A DNA stretch of 64,000 nucleotides from Elysia crispata (taxonomy: Eukaryota; Mollusca; Gastropoda; Plakobranchidae), in contig JAWDGP010008107.1 in assembly GCA_033675545.1 (NCBI GenBank), positions 166,001-230,000 of the forward strand, given 5' to 3'. The notes under the pieces were generated by a model. It worked only from the letters and a program-made list of their open reading frames with translations, ran no database searches and was not told the origin of the DNA. Position 1 is the first letter of the stretch. Each line of letters opens with the position of its first letter. The translations under genes were made by a program, and so were the position numbers. Below, piece by piece: positions 39,656 through 52,256 of the stretch.

Positions 39656-39841
39656 CGTTGTGAGGTAAGTTTAAGACCTAATTTTTTCAATTTCCGCTCT
39701 TTCAGACGCGGCTGGAGTTTTAGTTTGCAAAAAGACCTGAGATCAACGTGTTGTGGGCAGGCTATATCACCCAAAAGAAAAGGTAAACAAACAAACAAAC
39801 AAACAAAAAAAGAAAAGAAAACAGCCCCCCCCCCCCCTCCT

Positions 39842-40075
39842 GCCCTAAACAAGGAAACAATTGACATAATCTATAATGTAACTAAAGGGGCTTCTTAAAG
39901 ACCAGGTAAAAAAAAAAAAATCGTGTGGCCACAGTTATCAAACTCCCAGAGGGTTCCCTAAACAAGGAAACAGAATTGACATAATCTATAATGTAACTAA
40001 AGGGGCTTCTGAAAGACCAGGTAAAAAAAAACAAAAACAAAACAAACCCGTGTGGCCAGTTGTCAAACTCCCGCA
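39842..40075. repeat. About 115-bp direct duplication
   Basis: CCCTAAACAAGGAAACA starts near 39842 and 39956, each followed by ATTGACATAATCTATAATGT and a GTGTGGCCA segment. A C14 run lies just upstream at about 39826-39839. Confidence 0.88.
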
Positions 40076-40099
40076 AGTGAACCTTTTGTAGCGACTCAT

Positions 40100-40727
<628 letters not shown>

Positions 40728-40793
40728 TTTTCTCTGACTTTCTGATGTTAAAGTTTCTCCGGAGGCATTCATTTTCGTTTGATCAGAATGTGC

Positions 40794-40824
40794 TTTTTTT
40801 TTTTTTTTTGGGGGGGGGGGGGGG
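40794..40824. repeat. T16-G15 homopolymer junction
   Basis: Second instance of the poly-T to poly-G junction seen at 3559-3602. Confidence 0.92.
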
Positions 40825-42475
40825 TTATTCTTAAAGCCTACTATCGTAGCTTGTTCTGTCCGCTATCACTGGACCAGTTGACCTGTCTAAGATGTTGCTG
40901 CTCCGGTGAGAACATTCTATCCTCGCAATCTCTCTTCAATCCTCACCCACAAAACTGGCTTTTCCACTACTTAATCATCTAGCGGTGTCACGTTCCACTT
41001 TAATTTTCCTCACATACTGATCTGCGCTATCCATTATTCTGCCTTTTATTATTGTATCGACCACAAGAGTTCTCAGTGCCCAAAACAATACAATGACGAA
41101 AAACACTTCAGTCTTTGACCTACCAAAGTTCAATAGAAAACAAAAAACCAAACTGAATGTTCCACTTAGCCCTCATCAGCTTTAACATCTCCAACTCAGA
41201 CCAGTCATGTTAAGTCATGCTGAATTAATTCTGTTACACAGTAGAACAATTACCATGCTACACACCTAGATCATGTGAGATCTGTGTAGCTCCAGAACTA
41301 CAGACCGTTATATGATATGATATATATTACATAAATGGGTTAGCCCAGTTGCCACCCGTCCAAACTAGCGACCGCTATATATTTTGTATCCGCTACCAAT
41401 ATTACATAATTAGGTCAATAGAGTTGAACATCCTTACCCACAAACACTCATAGAGGAAGTCGCAGATTAGGAATGAACATGCTTCAACAATTTGCTATGG
41501 ACGATAGTTCATTAATTTTGCATGCTTTTTGTTTTATTTTTTTTTTTTTTAAACTATTTTTTCTCTTTACTTTCCCCTATCGCGAGTTGGGAAGTGCTTT
41601 CTGTCACAGACTAACAGTAAAGCACGCAAAACTCTTGATCTCACAAAAGTCACGAGCTCACAGTAAATCGTGGCTAACTCGAGCGAAGTAGCTGCATAAT
41701 TTTGTTATAATTTCAGACCTGATTGTGAAATTTGCTTCAGCAACCCTGAGCAAATCTCTTCAAAATAATGATTTTTTTTTTTCATTTCGATTGCACAAGT
41801 TCAATCTTGTATGATAAACAGAAGATGCATGACCCGCCACTAACCCCAGCATCTTCCTTCTATTATCTGTTAGAGTCACTTAGGGGACGAGAAAATAACA
41901 AAAACTCTCGGAGCTTTTGTTTCCAAAAATTAATAGATACCAGAAGTGGCAGGTCGGACAAAGGAGAGTGTAGGCTGGGAGGGTCAATAAAACTGGTCAG
42001 GGCTGATCTACACAGGGGAGGGTCCTGGCTTGTTTGGCTTGGAGGGAAGGAGGGGAAGGGAAAACAAAAAGAGATGCGGGTAGGGTGGGAAGGGGGTAGG
42101 GAGCCTTAATGGCGGGGAGGTTGGGGAGGGGTGTGGGGGTGGCGGGAGGATGTGAAGACGGAAGCGGAAGTAGGGCAGTTGTATGACGTCTGATGGGTTG
42201 ATAGTGGTACTGCTGTCCTGACCTTTGATGGGGGAGATAAAGAAGGAAAAGAAAGCGAAAAAAAAATAGAGGAAGTGTTATAGTGTTGAGAAAGGGAGTG
42301 AGATGTGGACAACTGAGGAAGGGTTAACCCAGGAAAAAAAAGAGATCGATGGATAGATAGAAAGACACATTATATAAAGATATACGAAAACATCGAATGT
42401 TATACGGTTATAGACATCTAGATAGTTTTATAGACAAAGAGTGATGGAGAAAAGAAAGTGATAAAGAAAACAAAA
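40825..42475. other. Unique DNA, no gene recognised
   Basis: Contains a decayed duplication near 41305-41420 (ACCGTTATATGAT and ACCGCTATATATT, each followed by ATATTACATAA). G-rich 42000-42170. No supported gene. Confidence 0.4.
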
Positions 42476-42497
42476 GAAAGAGAGAAACGTAAAGAGC

Positions 42498-42549
<52 letters not shown>

Positions 42550-42682
42550 AAAGGTGGGAAGAAGGAGGGAGAGAATTAAGAGAGAGATGAAGAGACAACA
42601 GAAGAAGGAGAGGGGGAGAAAGAAATGGGATATTTAGAAGGGAATTGAAAGGTTGAGGAAGAGAGAGAGAGAGAGAAGCAAA

Positions 42683-42725
<43 letters not shown>

Positions 42726-42894
42726 GAGAGAGAGAGAGTGAGAGAGAAAGAGAGAGAAGGGAAAAAAATAATCGAGAAAAGAAAACAATGGCGGAGAAAA
42801 TGGAAGAAAAAAGACAAGGGCACTAAAGATAGAGTGGGAAAAAGAGGGAAAAAAAGACAAGGACGAAGAAGGGCAAAGAAGGAGAAAGATGGAA

Positions 42895-42934
<40 letters not shown>

Positions 42935-43002
42935 GGGGGTTTGGAAATCCAAGGGACCATAAAGTGTTGAACTATCTTGAGAGAGAGGGGAGTGAAAGAG
43001 AG

Positions 43003-43083
<81 letters not shown>

Positions 43084-43508
43084 CCAGACGGACCATAAAG
43101 TGCTGAACTATCTTGAGAGTAGAGCAAAAGACCTAACTGTACAGTAAAAGGTTCAGGGGGCCAGAGATATCAATCAATAGCTACAGGGAGAGAGAAATAG
43201 AGAGAGAGATAGAGCGATAGAGAGAAAGAGAGAGATAGAGAGAGTGGAAATCCAGAGGGACCATAAAGTGCTGAACTATCTTGAGAGTAGAGCAAAAGAC
43301 CTAACTGTACAGTAAAAGGTTCAGGGGGCCAGAGATATCAATCAATAGCTACAGGGAGAGAGAAAGAGAGGGAGAGAAAGGGAGAGGAGGAGTGAGAGGG
43401 AGGGAGAGATGGAAGGAGAGAGGGATAGAAAAGGGGGAGAGAGAGAGGGAGAGATGGGGAGAGATAGAGAGAGAGAAGAAGAGAGCTAGATAGATAGATA
43501 GATAGAGA

Positions 43509-43578
<70 letters not shown>
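42476..43578. repeat. 1.1-kb purine field with repeated non-purine linker
   Basis: GA cores lie at about 42500-42545, 42689-42719, 42898-42930, 43006-43078 and 43516-43574. The linker GGACCATAAAGTG plus CTGAACTATCTTGAGAG occurs near 42953, 43091 and 43258. The last two copies extend for about 110 bp almost identically (period 167 bp). The GA arrays are therefore components of a larger tandem unit. Confidence 0.92.
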
Positions 43579-43739
43579 GCTCGGTTTAATATAAATGCAC
43601 TACCAAATTTTATAAAAAAAAAACAACAAAAAAACAAACCCAAATAGATCTAGAACTAGGGGCATGTTTTCACATACAATTTTAGGGGAAAATTCGATGA
43701 TGAATAGAACAAATAGTTATGATGGTGGATTGTATGAAT

Positions 43740-43915
43740 TATCTCTCTCTCTCTCTCTCACTCTCTCTCTCACACACACATACCCTTTCTCTCACTCTCT
43801 CCTGCTTTCTCTGGCTTTCTCTCTATCTATCGATCTATTCCTCTCGCTTACTGTTTTTCTTTCTCTCTTTCTATTTTTTTATCCTCAATCTCTTTCTCTC
43901 CCTTTCTCTGTCTGT
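43740..43915. repeat. Degenerate CT-rich tract
   Basis: Short CT runs with CACACA and TATCTATC interruptions. Confidence 0.85.
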
Positions 43916-44344
43916 TAACCTTCAACCCTCTCCCCCCTTTCCCCGCCCGGCCCCGCCTTTTGAAGTTTTTGTCCAACAGATTCGAAGGTCGAAGTTTAAA
44001 CCGGGCCACAGAAAAATGACGTCACACCCAGAGAGGCAGACGATAAGCGTTTAAAAAACACATGCCTGGGAAATAATCCTCTCGCTGACTTGATGAGATC
44101 ACGCGAGGCTTGAGATAGCTGCTAAAACCTACAGCGGCTTTAAAAAATATATATATACTCTCATCATGGATGTTTGACCAAGATAAAGGAAGACTATTTT
44201 GAGATCAGTACCTTGGGCTGCTAACTGGAATCGGACTTACCTAGCTGTGTTAGGACGATTACAAATGTTTTTTTTATTCGATACCCTATTATGTCTTATC
44301 TGTGTTTATAAACGATATCGAGATGTGGCTGCGCCAGAAATATC

Positions 44345-44742
44345 TCGGTCGAGAGAAGAGTGTGTTGTGGTGTGGTTTCAGTGGTGCTATAGGCAGCAAG
44401 AAGAGTGTGTTGTGGTGCTACAGCCAGCAAGTCGAGTGTGCTGTGGTGTGGTGCTAAAGCCATCAAGGTGACTGTGCTGTGGTGCTACAGCCAGCAAGTC
44501 GAGTGTGCTGTGGTATGGTGCTAAAGCCATCAAGGAGACTGTGCTGTGGTGCTATAGCCAGCAAGTCGAGTGTGCTATGGTGCGGTGCTAAAACCATCAA
44601 GGAGACTGTGCTGTGGTGCTACAGCCAGCAAGTCGTGTGTGGTGTGGTGTGCTTTGGTGCTATACCCTGCAAAGCGAGTTGCTGTGGTGTGGTGTGGTGC
44701 TTTAGACAGCAAGGCAAGTGTGGTGTGGTATGGTTTGTTGTG
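44345..44742. repeat. Satellite block 1: 67-bp dimeric higher-order repeat
   Basis: GTGCTACAGCCAGCAAG starts at 44415, 44482, 44549 and 44616, each 67 bp apart, and alternates with GTGCTAAAGCCATCAAGG monomers offset by 36 bp. Units after 44640 are monomeric and diverged. Confidence 0.92.
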
Positions 44743-45760
44743 GTGCTATAGCCATCAGAGGGAGCATGGTGTGTTCTGACGCTACAGGCAGCGAGAAGAG
44801 TTTGATTGGGTATGAGGTGGTGCTTTAGCCATCAGAGGGAGTATGGTGTGTTCTGGCGCTATAGGCAGCGAGAAGAGTTTGATTGAGTATGAGGAGGTGC
44901 TATAGCCATCAGAGGGAGTATGGTATGTTCTGGCGCAATCGGCAGCGAGAAGAGTGTGATTTGGTATGAACTGGTGCTATAGCCATCAGAGGGAGTATGG
45001 TGTGTTCTGGCGCTATAGGCAGCGAGAAGAGTGTGATTGAGTATGAGGTGGTGCTATAGCCATCAAAGGGAGTATGGTGTGTTCTGGTGCTATAGGCAGC
45101 GAGAAGAGTGTGATTGAGTATGAGGTGGTGCTATAGCCATCAAAGGGAGTATGGTGTGTTCTGGTGCTATAGGCAGCGAGAAGAGTGTGATTGAGTATGA
45201 GGTGGTGCTATAGCCATCAAAGGGAGTATGGTGTGTTCTGGTGCTATAGGCAGCGAGAAGAGTGTGATTGAGTATGAGGTGGTGCTATATCCATCAGAGG
45301 GAGTATGGTGTGTTCTGGTGCTATAGGCAGCGAGAAGAGTGTGATTGAGTATGAGGTGGTGCTATATCCATCAGAGGGAGTATGGTGTGTTCTGGTGCTA
45401 TAGGCAGCGAGAAGAGTGTGATTGAGTATGAGGTGGTGCTATAGCCATCAAAGGGAGTATGGTGTGTTCTGGTGCTATAGGCAGCGAGAAGAGTGTGATT
45501 GAGTATGAGGTGGTGCTATAGCCATCAGAGGGAGTATGGTGTGTTCTGGTGCTATAGGCAGCGAGAAGAGTGTGATTGAGTATGAGGTGGTGCTATAGCC
45601 ATCAGAGGGAGTATGGTGTGTTCTGACGCTATAGTCAGCGGGAAGAGTGTGATTGAGTATGAGGTGGTGCTATATCCATCAGAGGGAGTATGGTGTGTTC
45701 TGGCGCTATAGGCAGCGAGAAGGGTGTGATTTGGTGTGAAGAGGTGCCATAGCTAGCAAA
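44743..45760. repeat. Satellite block 2: 77-bp dimeric higher-order repeat, 13 units
   Basis: GTGCTATAGCCATCAGAGGG starts at 44743 and then at exact 77-bp steps to 45744. Each unit is two related monomers (about 38 bp each), one with GCCATCAGAGGGAGTATGG and one with GGCAGCGAGAAGAGTGTG. No indel occurs across more than 1 kb. Confidence 0.95.
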
Positions 45761-46368
45761 GGGAGTGTGGTGTAGTCTGGTGCTATAGAAGCAAGAAGAG
45801 TGTGATGTAGTGCTATCAAGGAGAATATAGTGTGGCGTGGTGCTAAAGCCAGCAAAAGCAGTGTGCTGTGATGTGGAGTGGGTTTAGAGCCATTTAGTAG
45901 TGTGTGGTGTGATGAAGTATGGAATGATTCATAGCCATCGAAGAGAGTATGGTGTGGTTTGATGTGATATGGATGGTTCGATAGCAATCAAGAAGATTAT
46001 GGTATGGTTTGGTAGGATATGATATGGAATGGTTGTATAGCCATCAAGATAAGTATTACATGGTTTGGAGTGGTTCTGTAGCCATCAAGGAGAGTGTGAT
46101 GTGGTTTGGAGTGGCTCTGTAGCCATCAAAAAGGGTGTAGTTTGGTTTGGTGTAATATGGAATGGTTCTATAGCCACCAAGAAGGGTGTTATATGGTTTG
46201 GAGTGGCTCTATAGCCATCAAGAAGAGTGTGGTGTGGTTTGGTGTGATATGGAATGGTTCTATAGCCATCAAGAAGGGTGTTGTATGGTTTAGAGTTGTT
46301 CTATAGCCCTTAAGGAGAGTGTGGTGTGGTTTGGAGTGGCTTTTTAGCCATCAATTGTGTGATATGAT
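45761..46368. repeat. Satellite block 3: diverged monomers and a 92-bp dimer
   Basis: Monomers retain CTATAGCCATCAAG cores. At 46072, 46113, 46164, 46205 and 46256 spacing alternates 41 and 51 bp, giving a 92-bp dimer. Between 45800 and 46050 monomers are irregular. Confidence 0.88.
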
Positions 46369-46369
46369 G

Positions 46370-47485
46370 AAGTGCTTAACTCAAGAGCTGAAAAAAGTCT
46401 TTAAATTTATGAACAGTCAATGACTCTCCATTAATAGCAGTGAAAATAATTACAACCCTCACATCGACAACGACAATACTATTATAATTCCAACATTGGT
46501 TTCTCTTATCTAAAGCCAACATTGAGCTATTAATCACAACAAATCATTGAAGCATTGCACTAAATTGGCCACTCGGTATTTCTACAAACAGAAAAATGGT
46601 TACGTATGCCATGGGGAAAATATTTACTTTGACCTGGTAATCGCAATCAGTGGAGGAGCCAGGCGTGTCAAAGGTGATCAAATGCTTCACTAGAGTTACG
46701 GAACTGACAAACTAAAGTTACAGAACTGACCATCAGGCGAGGCGTCACTGAACTGACCGTCACTCTATATCCACTGGTCACTCTACAAAATCCGCATGAC
46801 TCATGGCACCCAGCTCCTCAATTGTTCACTATGTCTCCTAAGTCACTATGTCCATTACTAGCAAACACACGATAGAAATCTGTTCTATGAGATGCCAAAC
46901 ACATGATAGTACCAGAGCCAGACAAAGACTTCTAGCCCTAGATTATTCCCCTTGCCTTTTGACATTTACTATTACTATTTTGCTCCACCAAAAGAGTTTA
47001 AACAGACTTAGGAGACAAGAACATGGAAACAAAGCTTGACGGTTTTAGTGTAAGCTAGTACCAAGCCTGATACTTGTCTCAGCCTTGCCTGGTTCTCACG
47101 TTGTTTTGGTCACATCTCTCAACGTTAAACCATAGTTTCTTTCACACCTTTTTTTACCCGCCCCTCACCCACTAACACAATAACTTGCCGTCTCACTACA
47201 CAGGCAAATGATGTAAACAAACTTTACGAGTGGCATGCGCTGAGCTCTCCGACTTGTGGCTGCGGATGCCCGTCTTTAGTTGAGTCCACATCTACTTAGG
47301 GAATTTTTGTGAGGTGAGGTATTGGACTGCGGCGCGGAGAGGGAGGGGAGGGGGAGGGGGTTCATATTGCAAGAATAGCTTTAAAACTAAATTATCCTTA
47401 TCTCGCTTTTCTTCCCCCCAATTAGGTTTCACTCATGTAATCCCAGATATGTCGAAACTGAGATTGGCCAGAATTACCGCAGGAC
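46370..47485. other. Unique DNA, no gene recognised
   Basis: Mixed unique DNA. GC-rich purine patch at 47332-47362. Any 3' continuation of the candidate gene at 47490-47948 would lie here, but no exon was found. Confidence 0.4.
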
Positions 47486-47489
47486 TCAC

Positions 47490-47948
47490 CTTCGGTAAAC
47501 TTGAAGTTGATCACAGAATCATGGTGTGTACATGGTGCTACATGGTGCTACATGGTGCTGCTATGGTGCTGCTATGGTGCTACATTGTGCTACATGAACT
47601 GACGTGGTGAAAACTTTCTGACGTTGCTGAAGGTTTGACAGCTGGTGCCACGGTACTGGCCCAGACAGGTTTTCGGTTTGCCATTGACAGTGGTTTGGCC
47701 TAACAGCTCATACTGCCAGTCGTCACGTGAAAGACTGTCACACGACATGCACGTGTAGACTCCAAGGTGTGAGTATCGAAGACAGAGATGTGAGTTATTC
47801 TCAACAGTAATGGTTCAACTCTCTTAATCAACGAGCGGGTATCAATCAGAGGACCATTGAGCTGAACGTTCATGACCGGGTAGATACGATGAGGCCCTTT
47901 AGTAACAGCCAGACACTCTAACGTCATGAGGATTCCGTTTCTAATCAT
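47490..47948 (-). pseudogene. Possible immunoglobulin-like domain gene remnant, frameshifted
   Basis: The first part (about 47840-47948, minus strand) reads LMTLECLAVTKG and VQLNGPLIDTRS, like Ig strands B to C'. After a one-frame shift near 47830 a second frame reads TVENNSHLCLRYSHLGVYTC, resembling the Ig E-F region with its conserved Tyr-x-Cys. It continues with a Cys-rich DDWQYELLGQTTVNGK segment. The same frame resumes after a decamer repeat (with stop codons) as HDSVINFKFTEG and meets a consensus donor GTGAGT at 47484-47489. No strand-C Trp is visible and the 5' acceptor is poor. Likely a decayed exon. The Ig call is inference. Confidence 0.3.
47522..47592. repeat. Decamer repeat ATGGTGCTAC
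   Basis: Seven or so copies of ATGGTGCTAC/ATGGTGCTGCT interrupt the candidate exon at 47490-47948 and introduce minus-strand stops (ATGTAGCAC). Confidence 0.9.
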
Positions 47949-48069
47949 TGACCCCTCCCCACTCTCTGTCTCTTTCTACTTCCGTCTTTCCCCCATCCTC
48001 TTATCTCGAGATTTCTCCAAGCTTAGAGCGCTCTGTCCTTTCCTCTCTCTGTCACCCTGTCTCCTCCCC

Positions 48070-48690
<621 letters not shown>

Positions 48691-48696
48691 CGGGGA

Positions 48697-48703
48697 GGGG
48701 GGG

Positions 48704-48770
<67 letters not shown>

Positions 48771-49024
48771 TAAGAAAAAAAGAGAAACTCATAGAGAGAG
48801 AGAGAAGAGTGAGCAAAAGAGACACAGAGAGAGACAGAGAGAAGAGTGAGCAAGAGAGACATAGAAGAGAGAGACAGAGAGAGAAAAAATGAGAGATTGA
48901 GAGAGAAAAAGAGAGATAGAGATAGACAGAGAGAGAGAGAGATAGAGTGAGAGAGAAAAAGAGAGGGAAAGAAAGAGACAGAGACAGAGACAGAGACAGA
49001 GAGAGAGAAAGACAAAGACAGAGC

Positions 49025-49086
<62 letters not shown>

Positions 49087-49122
49087 GACAGAGATAGAGA
49101 GAGACAGAGAGACAGAGCATGC
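48697..49122. repeat. G10 run, (GA)n and GACA/GAGA purine field
   Basis: G10 at 48697-48706 abuts GA to 48766, followed by degenerate GACAGAGA to 49122. Confidence 0.93.
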
Positions 49123-49139
49123 AACACAACTGATCGGCC

Positions 49140-49210
49140 TCCGACCAGTCTAGTAGTAAAGCGCCCACACTGATATCTGGTGGCACCGCATCTACTAGAT
49201 TCGAACCCCG
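49140..49210 (+). mobile_element. tRNA-derived SINE-like relic
   Basis: AGTAGTAAAGCGCCCACACTG and ATATCTGGTGG resemble the family-A SINE head (TTAGAGC, CCCTGATATCTG), and AGATTCGAACCCC is a near-consensus B box. A minus-strand reading (B box 49198-49208, A-box-like 49267-49278) is an alternative. Confidence 0.4.
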
Positions 49211-49291
49211 CGGATAGTTCTCGCTAACCGAGTCACGGTCCCTAATCTCTCAACTCCGCGCTCTAACTGCTGTGACCACTTCTTGCTCAAG

Positions 49292-49426
49292 CCGTGACGG
49301 GGCAGAAGCAGGAATGTTTTCCCATCTCCTTGTGGCAGCTGGCCCAACTTTAACAGCTCTTCAATCAATGTCCAATCGATCACACATACACACAGTGGCT
49401 GTAGCGAATGACTTAGTTTACCAGAG
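49292..49426 (+). CDS. Candidate plus-strand internal exon, unrecognised
   Basis: A pyrimidine-rich acceptor (CTTCTTGCTCAAG) and consensus donor (CCAGAG/GTGAGT) flank 135 nt (phase 2 to phase 2). The frame includes GMFSHLLVAAGPTLTALQSM and ends DLVYQ. The minus strand is also open here. No neighbouring exon was found, so confidence is low. Confidence 0.2.
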
Positions 49427-49570
49427 GTGAGTAACTTGTGCGAGTGTGGAGTAACACCTGGGACAGTTCGATACAAACTTGTATTGATGTCCTGACACTC
49501 TTACTGTTACTCGCTACACATCAGCATTCTGTGCTGGTTTAGCTATGAAGATATATACATGTAGAAACAC

Positions 49571-49576
<6 letters not shown>

Positions 49577-49649
<73 letters not shown>

Positions 49650-49675
49650 CTTCTTATTCCCTCCTTCCCTCTCTC

Positions 49676-49731
<56 letters not shown>

Positions 49732-49735
49732 CCAC
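49577..49735. repeat. Two (CT)n arrays
   Basis: CT at about 49577-49645 and 49681-49727 separated by a TCTTATTCCCTCCTTCCC linker. Confidence 0.95.
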
Positions 49736-49827
49736 ACACTTTTCCTTTTTTTTCTTTCTTTTTTTTTTAGTTATTTCATCCTACACAATTACAGTATATG
49801 ATTCTTTCTCTGTGTGTCTGTCTGTCT

Positions 49828-49868
49828 CTTCTCTCTCTCTCTCTCTCTGAAAGAGAGAAAGAGAGAAA
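49828..49868. repeat. CT run joined to GA run (inverted microsatellite)
   Basis: TCTCTCTCTCTCTCTCTC is followed directly by GAAAGAGAGAAAGAGAG, an inverted pair able to form a hairpin. Confidence 0.85.
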
Positions 49869-49869
49869 T

Positions 49870-51055
49870 ATATAAATAATATCTCCCTCCCTCCCCTCCC
49901 CCCCTCCTCCCTTTTCTTTACTCCCCCAGCTTTCTCTCTTCCGACCGTTCCTAAGTTGACCATCTGGTGCTCTCAACAACTCTGAAAACCACTCACTCTC
50001 CAAACACTTTCCTCCCCTTTCCCCTTGGTGACGGTCTATTAGGATCAAGTTTCTAGATTGACTTTCACACCGGTAAAAAAAAACACACAATCAAACATTT
50101 TTGGAGGGATGTCATTTCTAAAAGACATCGACACATTGTGTTTGGCTGTTCCAAAGTAGAAGATTTTTTTTTAATTACAAACAGTCTCGATACACAAACA
50201 CGCTCATTGAAGATGAATGTCTTGTGTAACACAGTTTGAAAAAGCAAAGTCGAGAATGGAAGTGAAAAGCTCATGATATAAAATTCTCCCATAAGCAAAA
50301 AAGATCAGATTCCAGTGACAATATTTTCTGTCAAAACACAGACAACTAAAAACCTCACGCACGAATTGAACAAAAATAATCACAAAATAAGAAAAAAAAT
50401 AAAATAAACTGGCTAACTTCCTGTCGGTCACGCCATTGTTAAAGAGGTCTTGAACCCATCCAGATGACCTATTGATTTCAAATTGAGTGATGCCAGCTAC
50501 AATACCACCCGCTTCACTTTGTCCCCTACTCTATTTTACCGTATATTTTCTTGCAGCACATTCCAAAATTTAGTTCTTTACTCATTTCATGAAACTAAAA
50601 AAAAGGTTAAGTCAAATTCAATTTTTATCCCTAAACAGGACGCTAAGCAGCAGCAGTTCAAGCTGGAAGCTTGGACCACTAGATAACCAGGACTGTGGAG
50701 ATAGCTGGCCAAACTAGAAACAAAATCATTCAGTCATATCAACAGTATTTGATTGAGACTTTGTGCAAATATGAAGCTGTTTGTATAACGTTAACAAAAG
50801 GAAGAAAAATGTTTGAATATTTGAAAAAAAAAAAATTAAAACACCGCAATTAAAAAAAAAAAATTCATTAAAGACCACACAGATGAAGTAATGCAAAAGT
50901 GTGCGTGTAGTTAATGGTTCAGGGGAAAGTACCACTTTAAACGCCCTACTGCCCTAAATGCACGCGACATTATTTTAAGTGTCTCTACTCAACAATAAGA
51001 GTTGCATTAAATGAAATACAGTTAGTAATATATAATAAATCAGATTCCTTAAAAG
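49870..51055. other. Unique AT-rich DNA, no gene recognised
   Basis: The minus strand at 49960-50060 is open in a plausible frame, but no clean splice pair was found. Several A-rich runs near 50820-50865. Confidence 0.35.
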
Positions 51056-51127
51056 TCCCATGTGGTCTAGTGGTTAGGATTCCTGGCTTTCACCCAGGCG
51101 GCCCGGGTTCGATTCCCGGCATGGGAA
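51056..51127 (+). tRNA. tRNA-Glu (anticodon TTC)
   Basis: A 72-nt gene with acceptor stem TCCCATG/CATGGGA (7 perfect pairs) and discriminator A. The anticodon stem CCTGG/CCAGG encloses loop CTTTCAC, with anticodon TTC at 51089-51091. A box TGGTCTAGTGG is at 51063-51073 and B box GGTTCGATTCC at 51106-51116. It is intron-less and closely matches the animal tRNA-Glu(UUC) pattern. It decodes GAA/GAG codons. Identical to the gene at 56682-56753. Confidence 0.97.
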
Positions 51128-51134
51128 CAATTTC

Positions 51135-51139
51135 TTTTT
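51135..51139 (+). terminator. Pol III T5 terminator of tRNA-Glu copy 1
   Basis: TTTTT begins 8 nt after the discriminator base, followed by further T-rich sequence. Confidence 0.85.
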
Positions 51140-51414
51140 CTTTTCTTTTTTTTAATCACACTGTACATACCAGACGCGGCTAAATGAAACCAGTCTCATT
51201 ATACAAACAAAATGCAAAGAAAAACAAAAAAGTAAAATATAAAAAAAAGCCGAGAGAAGTCACTATGCACATTTGACCAGCCCTAAAATGGGTTTAGATT
51301 TATTTTATTTATTTTTTGCTAATTTCTCATTTTTTTGTTTTGTTTTTTTTTTTTTTGGTATACCTACCTGATCAAAATGATATCAATTTTGTTTTTACCT
51401 CGAGTCAAACTTAC

Positions 51415-51502
51415 AAACAGGTCAGGGTCTTGTTGATTAGGCGCCACCTTCTCCACCTGACGGCGTGCTGTGTTGAGTCGGCGATGGTCAATCATTACAA
51501 GA
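51415..51502 (-). CDS. Candidate exon C of a minus-strand gene, unrecognised
   Basis: The minus strand carries a consensus donor GTAAGT directly after 51415. The acceptor may be at 51503 (GTCTCAAG) or 51527 (GACCAG). The frame reads VMIDHRRLNTARRQVEKVA and ends QDPDLF. Its entry phase fits exon B at 54066-54165. The opposite strand is also partly open, so this is tentative. Confidence 0.25.
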
Positions 51503-51716
51503 CTTGAGACCAGGCGGGTCACCAGGCTGGTCACCATGCGGTCACCAAGTTAATCATCTTGATCTAACATAACGAACAAAAAAAAAAAAAAACAGAAAAG
51601 AAAAGAAAAAAGAGGCAAACAAATTGTTATTGTATAATTTGTTGTCCTTCATAGGTTTTGCCAGATTAGTTTATCACCCAAAGATTCCACTCATGAGACA
51701 AACTGTGAGCTTCATC
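51503..51716. other. Unique DNA with A15 run
   Basis: Poly-A and AAAAGA run near 51579-51612. No gene recognised. Confidence 0.5.
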
Positions 51717-51719
51717 TTT

Positions 51720-52256
51720 CTGCAGGTCTACTGGTATGAGGTGGCTGTGGGATTAGAGCTGCCGCCCTGATATCTGCAAGGACCTTCTGCAGGTCTACTG
51801 GTATGAGGTGGCTGTGGGATTAGAGCTGCCGCCCTGATATCTGCAAGGACCTTCTGCAGGTCTACTGGTATGAGGTGGCTGTGGGATTAGAGCTGCCGCC
51901 CTGATATCTGCAAGGACCTTCTGCAGGTCTACTGGTATGAGGTGGCTGTGGGATTAGAGCTGCCGCCCTGATATCTGCAAGGACCTTCTGCAGGTCTACT
52001 GGTATGAGGTGGCTGTGGGATTAGAGCTGCCGCCCTGATATCTGCAAGGACCTTCTGCAGGTCTACTGGTATGAGGTGGCTGTGGGATTAGAGCTGCCGC
52101 CCTGATATCTGCAAGGACCTTCTGCAGGTCTACTGGTATGAGGTGGCTGTGGGATTAGAGCTGCCGCCCTGATATCTGCAAGGACCTTCTGCAGGTCTAC
52201 TGGTATGAGGTGGCTGTGGGATTAGAGCTGCCGCCCTGATATCTGCAAGGACCTTC
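51720..52256 (+). repeat. 67-bp tandem array, eight near-identical copies of a SINE A-box half
   Basis: GGTCTACTGGTATGAGGTGG recurs at exact 67-bp spacing from 51725. The unit contains GGCTGTGGGATTAGAGC and CCCTGATATCTGCAAGGACC, the 5' half of the tRNA-derived SINE seen once at 39576-39655. Only after the last copy does a degenerate B box (GGGTTCGGGCC, about 52260-52272) appear. Confidence 0.95.
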
